Assembly (NCBI RefSeq): GCF_030936135.1
Contig: NW_026776913.1
Location: forward strand, 1,302,001-1,366,000
From: Gavia stellata
Taxonomy: Eukaryota; Chordata; Aves; Gaviiformes; Gaviidae
DNA length: 64,000 nt
Direction of reading: 5' to 3'
Under the pieces are notes generated by a model. It had not been told where the DNA came from, did no database searches, and saw only the letters and a program-made list of their open reading frames with translations. The translations under genes and the position numbers were made by a program. The stretch's first letter is position 1; the number at the start of each line of letters is the position of its first letter. Of this stretch, positions 55,910 through 64,000 are shown one piece after another.

Positions 55910-56528
55910 TGTGCTGGTTTTGGCTGGGATGGGGTTAACTTTCTTCATAGCAGCTAGTATGGGGCTGTGTTTTGGATTGTATGGGGCTGTGTTTTGGATT
56001 TGGGCTGGAAACAATGTTGATAAAGCAGGGATGGTTTAGTTACTGCTGAGCAGGGCTCACACAGCACCAAGGCCTTTTCTGCTCCTCACCCCACCCCACC
56101 AGTGAGTGTGCTGGGGGTGCACGGGAAGTTGGGAGGGAACACAGCCGGGACAGCTGACCCCAACTGACCAAAGGGATATTCCATACCATATGACATCATG
56201 CTCAGTATGTCAAGCTGGGGGAGGAAGAAGGAAGGTGGGGACATTCGGAGTAATGGCGTTTGTCTTCCCGAGCAACCGCTACGCGTGATAGAGCCCTGCT
56301 TCCCTGCAGATAGCTGAACACATGCCTGCCGACGGGAAGTGGTGAATTAATTCCTTCTTTCGCTTTGCTTCTCCGCACAGTGTTCTTTTGCTCTACCTAT
56401 TAAACTGTTTTTATCTCAGCCCACGAGTTTTCTCACTTTTACTCTTCTGGTTCTCTCCCCCACCCCACCTGGGGGGAGTGAGTGAGCGGCTGTGTGGTGA
56501 TTAGTCCGGCTGGGCTTAAACCACGACA
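55910..56528 (+). repeat. ERVL 3' LTR
   Basis: Begins TGTGCTGGTTTTGG, ends CCACGACA, and is about 20 bases longer than the 5' LTR owing to a short tandem copy near 55960-56000. It is preceded by the purine-rich AATAAGGGGTGGAGAA. The right flank is CR1. Confidence 0.92.
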
Positions 56529-57523
56529 GGAGTTCAGTCCAGTTGGCAGCCGGTCACAAGTGGTGTCCCCCAGGGCTCAGGTTTGGTGTTGGTCTTGTTT
56601 AATATATTTATGGACGATCTGGATGAGGGGATCGAGTGCTCCCTCAGCAAGTTTGCAGATGACACCAAGTTGTGTGGGAGTGTTGATCTGCTTGAGGGTC
56701 GGAAGGCTCTGCAGAGGGATCTGGACAGGCTGGATTGATGGGCCAAGGCCAACTCTATGTGGTTCAACAAGGCCAAGTGCCAGGTCCTGCACTTGGGTCA
56801 CAACAACGCCATGCAACACTACAGGCTTGGGGACGAGTGCCTGGAAAGATGACCCGCAGAAAAGGACCTGGGGGTGTTGATCGACAGCTGGCTGAAGATG
56901 AGCCAGCAGTGTGCCCAGGTGGCCAAGAAGGCCAACGGCATCCTGGCCTGTATCAGAAATAGTGTGGCCAGCAGGAGTAAGGAGGTGATTGTCCCCCTGT
57001 ACTCGGTGCTGGTGAGCCTGCACCTCAACTGCTGTGTTCAGTTTTGGGCCCGTCACTACAAGAAGGACATTGAGGTGCTGAAGCGTGTCCAACAAAGACC
57101 AATGAAGCTGATGAAGGGTCCAGAGAACAAGTGTTATGAGGAATGGCTAAGGGAACTGGAGAACAGGAGGCTCAGGGAGACCTTATCGCTCTCTACAACT
57201 ACCTGAAAGGAGGTTGTAGCAAGGTGGGTGTTGGTTTCTTTTCCCAGGTAACAAGTGATAGGACAAGAGGAAACAGCCTCAAGTTGTGCCAGGGGAGCTT
57301 TAGATTGGATATTAGGAAAAATTTCTTCACCAAAAGGGTTATCAAGCGTAGGAGCAGGCTGTGCAGGGAAGTGGTTAAGTCACCGTCCCTGGGGTATTTC
57401 AAAGATGCGTAGATGTGGCGCTTAGGGACTTGGTTTAGTGGTGGACATGGTAGTGTCAGGTTAACGGTGGGACTCGGTGGTCTTAAAGGTCTTTTCCAAC
57501 CTAAATGATTCTATGATTTTATG
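56529..57523 (+). mobile_element. CR1 LINE, RT region to 3' end
   Basis: Starts exactly at the provirus edge in the GVPQGS-type RT block ('ggtgtcccccagggctcagg') and runs through 'tttgcagatgacaccaagtt', [50 protein letters not shown] and the terminal 'gattctatgattttatg'. No continuation of this CR1 is found left of the provirus. Confidence 0.93.
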
Positions 57524-57529
57524 TTTCTA

Positions 57530-58640
57530 CTTTTTGCCCATCCCTCTGGCCTGTCTATGTCCTTTGGGATGGCAGCTGTGGACTGCAGTATAGTTTCTGC
57601 TCTCCTCAATATAGTTGCATCTACAAATGCTATGAAAATGAACTCTCTCATCTCCTGCAGGTCATTAAAAACACATGAAACAGAGCAGGTAGCACGACAG
57701 ACTCTTGCAGGACCCTTTTAGCTAGATGCCTCCAGGCAGAGTACCACACATTGACCTCATCCCTCTGAGCTCCACCATCCGACTGTTGTTTTAGCCATCT
57801 ACTGACTCACCCACGCAGGCCATCATATCCTAACTTGGGCACAAGAATAATGTGGGAGATGATGCTGAAAACTTCACTGACTTCCAGGTTAAAAGACAAC
57901 CACTGCTCTCCCCACGCCCAGCAATCCTGTCCTTTCATCACAGAAAGCAAAGAGGATGGCGAGACACACACTACCCTGAGTAAAACCAGACACCACCTTT
58001 TTCAGCCACCCAGAAATGGGATCTGAGTGAATGGACACACTCTGGAGCACAGCCTTGAGTTTCACTGCTCATCTGTTGTGCATTTTTGAAAGGTGCGTGC
58101 CATGTTTGGGTGCTGCCAGTCATCAGGGAGTCCCCCCAGCCTCCATCACCCTCTAAAGATGATGGAGAGTGTCATCCCTGTGAGATTGGCTTGCCCTCTC
58201 AGCTCCCTGGGATGCCGCCCCACTTGTCCCATAGACTGGTAAGGGTTGCGTTTGCTCAGGTGACCCCTGACTTGATCCCCATCCACCACTGGCTGATCTC
58301 CTTCAGGGTCCTGCCCTGAGTCACAGAGTCCTGCGAGACCTTGCTGGGGAACACTGAGGCAAAGAGGATAAGAGAGAATCTCAGCTCTGTCTACACCTGC
58401 TCTTATGAAACTCAGCAGTGACCACAGAGTACCTTGGTTTTCTTCTTCAACTGTTCCTGAAGTAGTAAACACTCATTATGGTGCCCTTTCTAGTTTCCTT
58501 TGAGTTGCAGTCTGGGTTATTGCAGAGCTTGGAGGATGCTGTCCTTGAAGACCAGCTGGACTGAGCTCTGCCATCAGGTCACAGCTCTGTCTCCCACAGT
58601 AACGGCTCCAGTTTGTCCTGTCCGTGGCCCTGGCTGAGGT
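57530..58640 (-). mobile_element. Old CR1 fragment, RT region back to post-endonuclease region
   Basis: Read in reverse it shows the CR1 text before and in RT: EILSYPLCLSVPQQGLAG, GDQPVVDGDQVRGHLSKRN, then 'gtgggagatgatgctgaaaa' (reverse of the KAFDTVSH region). Much decayed; the element faces the CR1 at 56529-57523 tail to tail. Confidence 0.65.
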
Positions 58641-58879
58641 CATTGCTGCACATCTGGGCTGAAGCACCACAGCTGTGGCATCAGGCAGGGTCATACTTGC
58701 CATAGGGGAACCTGTTATCAAGTGTCCAAGAGCCTGGGTGTGCAAAGGCTTTACTTCAGAGGAGAGACATGGCTTGGACAAAAGAATTCTGGATGTCTTT
58801 TTATCCCTAGGACTACAAACCCAGAATGAAATGTCTGAATTCAGTCAACTGAAGACGTGTCCCCAGCTTGCAGAAATTA

Positions 58880-61262
58880 GATCCCTGCCTGTCACCTTCC
58901 TGGTATCCTGTCTAATGATGAAACAAACAAAACGTGATTCTCATGCCTGACTCTTTTCCTGATAGGAGAAATGTCAGTGCTGGGAAGAAGTGTCTCTCCC
59001 CAGCTGCGGGAGGGAACCTCAGTGATTGCTCCAGCCTGTTTCACAGCAGGTTCCCCTGGAGCCCCAGGGACCCCTGGGGGGAGCCCCGAGGGGCAGAGAA
59101 AGTGCCGCCTTGGGCTGCTCCTCTGCTGCTGAGCTGTGCCGGGCTCCTGGGATGGAGGGAGCTCATGGCAAGCGGGCAGCACTGCCGAGAGACAGCTCTG
59201 CCCAGGAGCAGCTCCTCTGCAGAGCGCAGCAGGGCTGAGGGCACTGCCTGCAGGCACCGAGGGGAGAGGATCAAGGCAGAGAGAGGTTAAAGGCAGTCTG
59301 GGGTGGGAGGACAGAGGCGAGCTCTCTGGAGGAGAAATCTTCACAGCCCTTGACACGGTAAGTCTCTGGGTGTGGGGCAATTTAGGTACAGTTCACGGGC
59401 AGATCTCCTAATGATGGCACATCCCACAAACTCTGAGAGCTTTCAGGAAGAAGTGCCACAGGTTCTCCAGTGTAGAGGAGGAGGAGGTGCCCCAGAGCAG
59501 GGCTTCCCTGCTGCACCATGAGAGGGACAGGGCATGAGGGCTGCCTTCTGCCAGGGACGGCTGCAGGGTGTGAAGGTGGGTGTGCAGCCAGGGGTGCCCA
59601 GGGCTGTCCTTCCGAGCAGGGTCCCTGCACCCCCGGGGCTGGGTGCTGGGGCAGGGACTCTGCCGCCTGCCAGGGTCAGCACTCAGCCTGCCCGGGGAGC
59701 TCCCCACGGCGCTGTGGGGAGAAGCTGGGGGTGGAAGGAGAGACCAGTGCAATGGCAGGGTGCTTCTGCTGTTGAGAGGGTGCTGTGTGGGTCAGGGCTG
59801 CTCACAGCTCCACATCACTGCAGGATCTTCCCAGGAGACTTTTCAGGAAGCACAGCAAGTCAGGGGCTGCCTGAAAGGGAAGGATCCTGGTCTTTCACTC
59901 TTCCCTTCTGGATTGTCTGGGTGGGCAATGGCAAATAGAAATTAATCTCTCATTTCCGGAGGAGGCACTGAAATTCCAAGTCTGTTCCTCTTAGAGGTGA
60001 ATAAAGCGGGGAGTATTGGAAATCACCATGCCGTGGTCACAGACAGCATCAGTGTCACTTTTCCAGCCTCGCCAGGGCTGGTCTGATGTTCCCCTCAGAG
60101 CCTGCACACCCAGAGATGCCCCTGGGCAGTGTCCTGCTGCAGGGAGGGCTCTGCAGGGCAGAGCTGAGCAGGCAGCGGGTGGGATGGGCTCTGTGAGCAC
60201 TGCCAGGGAGGAGACACAGGGGACAGAGAACCAGCTCCTGGCAGGGACAGCTGCAGGCAGCAGAGACAGGGACGGGGTTGGGAGGACACTGCAAACAAGC
60301 ACAGGGGGAGGGTGCGCTCAGGCAGCTCTCTTTCTGTGTTTCCCTGCAGATGTCTGCTGGGCACTGTCTGCGGGGCAATGAGCTGACTCTCTCTGTAGAA
60401 CCTCCCATCGGAGGGACCCCCGAGTCTCTGCTTTGCCTGTCCTGCAGGGCTTGCAAGCTGCCCCCCAGAAAGGCGCAGCTCTGCTGTGGGATCCTCGGGA
60501 GTGCGGAGCCTTTCCTTGGGGGTCGGCACTCTCCTCGCAGAGTCAGTTGCTTCTCTCTGGGAGGGGTCGTGTCCTGCCCTCTCCATCACACCTCCACCTC
60601 TGGGCTGGGCTAGAGAAGAGTTTTCAGAGCTGTCCTTTGAAACAGGACTCCTCTGGTCTCATCAGAGTCCATGTTTAGCATTTTTTTTTAAAAGAGTAAT
60701 TTGTGTGTGAAGTCCTCTTCAAGGCAGCACAAGTGAAAGCACAGGGCAGATGGGAAAAGTACTGATGGACACTGCAGCTCTCCTGACTCTGCATTAAATT
60801 ACAAAGAGCTGAGCCATTTTGCCTGTCCCATCTCAAGACACTTCACATTTTCAGTCATAAAAATGAGGATTTCTACCCCTAAAAATAACACCCACCAGAT
60901 GTGATTGTGGAAAAGAAAAAACACAGACAAAATTATTAAAAAGAGATGCTGAGCCTCTCTTCCGCAGTCCATGTTCTTCCGAGTCATGAGTGCAGATATT
61001 GAACTTTTCAATGACAGGTACATTATATCTGACATCTGAAATCTGTGAACATCGGAGCTGTCCCATCCAGCTCCCATGTACCCCCTGCAGCAGAGCAAAG
61101 CTGTCTCCTCAGCAGCACCCGGGCAGAGGTCCTGGTCCTCACAGCACACTCAGCCAGCACAAACTAGAGAAGGGAAATGCATTCCAACTGGGGGGGATTG
61201 CTATGAAGATTTGAGTGGCTTTTCTGTCCTAATTTTTTCCTGTCTTTTCCTTCTTTGGACAG
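58880..61262 (+). repeat. OR14 upstream module M5, with exon donor at 59357/59358
   Basis: Almost a copy of 12545-14826: near-identical from 58978 to about 60650, then with an extra block of roughly 130 bases (about 60785-60910) relative to M2. Donor ACG followed by GTAAGT (intron from 59358) and acceptor AG at 61261-61262 give a 1905-base intron. The TAATTA part of M2 lies outside the shared segment. Confidence 0.7.
59062..59078 (+). promoter_or_regulatory. Two abutting O/E (EBF)-like cores
   Basis: CCCCAGGG at 59062-59069 and CCCCTGGG at 59071-59078, the same arrangement as at 12748-12764, about 280 bases before the exon donor. Tentative. Confidence 0.35.
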
Positions 61263-61285
61263 AACCCCAGACCAAGAAACAGCAA

Positions 61286-62275
61286 ATGTCCAACAGCAGC
61301 TCCATCACCCAGTTCCTCCTCCTGGCATTTGCAGACACGCGTCAGCTGCAGCTCTTGCACTTCTGCCTCTTCCTGGGCATCTACCTGGCTGCCCTCCTGG
61401 GAAATGGCCTCATCATCACTGCCATAGCCTGCGACCACCACCTCCACAGCCCCATGTACTTCTTCCTCCTCAACCTTTCTTTCATCGACCTGGGCTCCAT
61501 CTCCACCACTGTTCCCAAAGCCATGGCCAATTCCCTCTGGGACACCAGGGCCATCTCCTACTCAGGATGTGCTGCCCAGGTCTTTCTGTTTACCTTCTTG
61601 CTTGGAACAGAATGTGCCATTCTCACTGTCATGGCCTATGACCGCTACATTGCCATCTGCAAACCCCTGCACTACGGGTCCCTCCTGGGCAGCAGAGCTT
61701 GTGTCCACATGGCAGCAGCTGCCTGGGGCAGTGGGTTGCTCAATGCTGTGCTGCACACAGCCAATACATTTTCACTACCACTCTGCAAAGGCAATGTCTT
61801 TGACCAGTTCTTCTGTGAAGTTCCCCAGATCCTCAAGTGCTCCTGCTCACATTCCTACCTCAGGGAACTCGGGCTTCTCATGGTTAGTGTCATTTTTGCT
61901 TTTGGCTGCTTTGTTTTCATTGTGCTGTCCTATGTGCAGATCTTGAGGGCTGTGCCGCGGATTCCCTCTGAGCAGGGACCACACAAAGCCTTTTCCACGT
62001 GCATCCCTCACCTGGCTGTGGTCTCCCTGTATATCAGCACTGGCATATTTGCTTACCTGAAGCCACTCTCCATCTCCTCCCCATTCCTAGATCTGGTGGT
62101 GGCAGTGCTCTACTCGGTCGTGCCTCCAGTAGTCAACCCCCTTATCTATAGCATGAGGAACAAGGAAATCAAGGAGGCCCTGTGGAAAGTATTTGAATAT
62201 GATCTACTTCAGATTAATAAGGTGCCCATATTCCCACTTGAGCTCCCACTGTACCTCAGGGAAAACCAGGACTAA
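61286..62275 (+). CDS. Olfactory receptor, OR14-like, with C-terminal extension (OR5)
   Basis: A 329-residue odorant receptor with the full motif set (PMYFF, AYDRYIAICKP, FFCEVP, SYVQIL, KAFSTC, NPLIY). The ATG follows the acceptor AG (61261-61262) by 23 bases; the in-frame ATG at 61076 lies in the intron and is rejected. It is the most diverged of the five: NLSFIDLG in TM2, FTFLLGTECAIL in TM3, LKCSCSHSYLRELG, RAVPRIPSEQGPHK in the third inner loop, and STCIPHL. The tail (KVFEYDLLQINKVPIFPL and on) is about 18 residues longer than in OR1, OR3 and OR4 and is unrelated to the OR2 extension. It is intact with no unusual residues in the signalling motifs. Confidence 0.94.
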   Translation: MSNSSSITQFLLLAFADTRQLQLLHFCLFLGIYLAALLGNGLIITAIACDHHLHSPMYFFLLNLSFIDLGSISTTVPKAMANSLWDTRAISYSGCAAQVFLFTFLLGTECAILTVMAYDRYIAICKPLHYGSLLGSRACVHMAAAAWGSGLLNAVLHTANTFSLPLCKGNVFDQFFCEVPQILKCSCSHSYLRELGLLMVSVIFAFGCFVFIVLSYVQILRAVPRIPSEQGPHKAFSTCIPHLAVVSLYISTGIFAYLKPLSISSPFLDLVVAVLYSVVPPVVNPLIYSMRNKEIKEALWKVFEYDLLQINKVPIFPLELPLYLRENQD

Positions 62276-62445
62276 CTTTTCCTCATATGTGTCTTTATTT
62301 TTCTGTTGTGGTTTTTTTCTTTTTTTATTATTTCTGGTTTTGCTTTATTCATGTGATAATATTATTCTTGGCCTCCTACCTGTTTTTTTCTTGACCCAAA
62401 GACCTCATGTAGATATGGATCCAGGCTCTCTCTTTAGATAAACTC

Positions 62446-62451
62446 AATAAA
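62446..62451 (+). terminator. Poly(A) signal AATAAA after OR5
   Basis: 171 bases after the OR5 stop, at the end of a T-rich 3' region. Confidence 0.6.
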
Positions 62452-64000
62452 GAAACCAGCAAAAACTGTCTCAGCTGCCATCTCTTCACATCTCCTCTGG
62501 AGCTGGGGAGCAGCCCCAGCATGCTGGAGGGGTTCAGGAGGCAAATGCCCAGCTGTCCCATGGAGGAGCATCCCCGGTTGCCCTTGGGGCTGCCCCTCGC
62601 TGCCTCGGTGGGCAATCCCTCTGCTGCCTGCAAGTCGGGGCTGTTGCTTCCCTGGAGCCATGACCAAGGACAGCAGCAGGACATGGCCTTTTCCGTGCTG
62701 GTCTCTCCTCACTGTCTTGCTGTGCCCTTGCATTTGTGTTACCCTTAAGGTCTCGGGTAACTTGTGACAGTCCTGTTGTCTCTACAGTGGCATTCCTGTG
62801 TCTGCAGGCAGGAGCAGGCAAGTGAACCACTGTATCAGAGCTGGCCTCCATGCAAGTACCCCCATGACAAAGGGGCTCTTCAGGGCAGGGCCAGAAGGCT
62901 GGATGCCTCTTCCAAAGCTGGAATACACTGCAGGAGCTGCTCCCTCAGAAGGACTTTTCCTCTCCTGGGGTTCTTGGTGGATTCAGGGGGACAAGCTCAG
63001 AGTCCCAGGGTGATGTGTTAGGGACCAAGGGCTGTAAGAAGAGTTCCCTTCCTGGTTGCATGTGTCCACTCAGACAGCAACTGGTCTTTGACTTATCTGC
63101 CTGTTGCTGTCCCACCTGCAGTGGGGCTGGTGGCAGATGCCATCCTGGAGAGGAATGGGGAGCTGCCAGGAGAAGTCAGGGGATCTCCAGGGACAGTGTG
63201 TGAGTCTGACTTGGCAGTGAGTGGCATCTCATAAAATGAGTGACAATCTAAGGTGGAATCTCCAAGAGGAAAAGGTGAACCCGAGGAGCCCAAGGGCTAC
63301 CGAGGACCATGCAATGCCAGGAGAGGCTTAGAGGAGCCAGAAGGCAAAGGGACATAAGACTGGGGAGTGGTTCAGGACACCCTCTTGGTAAACCCACGGT
63401 CTGGATCTAGTGCAGCCCTCCCTTGCCTTTTGTGCCATTGGAGACACCCCATGGTCCTGCCCGCCCTGTCCTTGGCTATTGAGCAAGGGAGCACTTCTGT
63501 GCCTGCAGGGAGGAACCACTGAGAAAGAGAAACCTCATTCTGTGGGTACCAGGTCAGGGCAGCTGCTCAGTTGCTGGGCCAGGACTCTTCTTCTGGCCTG
63601 GGAAGAAGGGCTGGAACTGAGGGGGTACAGCCAGTCTGTGGGGGACACCTCCTGGAGCTGAGACCAGGGCTCCTGTAGTTCCACTGACCTCCATTTCCTC
63701 CTTCCATGGTGAGCCTCCAGCCCTGGGGCTAACGGGGAGGCTGAGACCCCTCTCTGCCCCCCAGGAGCTGCTGTGCCCGTCAGAGCTGCTGGGGCAGTGG
63801 GGAGAGCTCCCAGAGCTCTGCAGCAGCCTGCAATGGGCACTGGCGTGGGGCCAGCCCAGACTGGGCTGCTCTGCTGGGCTGGGGAGATGGGAATAGCTGG
63901 GGAGGAGCTGGGCTGGGCTGGAAAGTGCCCGTGAGAGGACACCACCAATGTTAGATGAGCTGTGTGACCATGCAGGGTGAGGACATGCTCCAATGAGTGT
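62452..64000. other. OR5 3' flank, no recognised gene
   Basis: GC-rich with only chance frames (up to 152 codons). The end, around 63860-63950, resembles 16520-16660 downstream of OR2, consistent with a shared duplicated 3' flank; the match is short and approximate. Confidence 0.45.

Larger units (their letters stand above)
49835..56528 (+). mobile_element. ERVL-type (class III) endogenous retrovirus, two LTRs
   Basis: A fossil provirus of about 6.7 kb. Parts: 5' LTR 49835-50433; primer-binding site 50442-50459; gag region roughly 50.5-52.35 kb; protease region with DTGAQ near 52.46 kb; reverse transcriptase about 52.8-53.6 kb with YIDD near 53.29 kb; RNase H about 54.1-54.6 kb; integrase with an HHCC-type zinc region near 54.7 kb and core to 55.53 kb; purine-rich tract before the 3' LTR at 55910-56528. 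No env or dUTPase was recognised. RT text such as WKHSPTICHG and PEHLQYIDD is ERVL-like. The pol region is broken, by about three breaks; gag looks largely open. The LTRs differ by about two per cent by eye, suggesting an age of a few million years. Confidence 0.93.

Noticed and set aside
1-64000. Polinton, DNA transposon, tRNA or rRNA genes
   Set aside because: None of their proteins, terminal repeats or secondary-structure signatures was recognised; all mobile DNA seen is CR1 or LTR-type.

Overview
The window is vertebrate nuclear DNA and almost certainly from a bird. It carries five intact olfactory receptor genes of the OR14-like (avian gamma-c) class that is expanded in birds, many CR1 LINE fragments with the avian 3' ends, and an avian-type ERVL provirus. 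No mammalian SINEs or L1 are seen. The species cannot be told from the sequence.

Layout. OR1 (851-1783, +) follows a partial upstream module. 2.1-11.7 kb is gene-free and made of CR1 pieces plus two unclassified local duplicon families, here called R and E. OR2 (14850-15902, +) and OR3 (27011-27946, -) face each other; each sits at the inner end of a roughly 4 kb arm of an inverted duplication (11791-15756 and 27040-30998). The 11 kb between them holds an R copy, a degenerate hexamer minisatellite (21.05-21.65 kb) and a CR1 mosaic that reaches the CR1 5' region (22.1-25.5 kb). 31-36.5 kb is CR1 and unrecognised sequence. A second inverted duplication (37682-40999 and 45885-49834) carries relic olfactory receptors of a different class II subfamily, and OR4 (44036-44971, +) lies in its spacer. 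An ERVL provirus (49835-56528) ends the right arm. CR1 remnants follow, then a further upstream module and OR5 (61286-62275, +). The last 1.5 kb has no recognised gene.

How it works together. Each intact receptor has its coding region in one exon, with a splice acceptor 23-24 bases before the ATG. Four of the five have, 1.8-2.1 kb further upstream, a strong splice donor conserved between copies. The duplicated unit therefore appears to be a whole transcription unit: promoter, 5' noncoding exon, intron and coding exon. In three copies the presumed promoter holds paired cores resembling O/E (EBF) sites. The coding exons are near-identical except for patches in TM3 and TM5, the odorant-contact region, which fits gene conversion plus local diversification. 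No operon-like organisation, CRISPR or structural RNA gene was seen. All repeat boundaries were read by eye and are approximate unless a motif fixes them.
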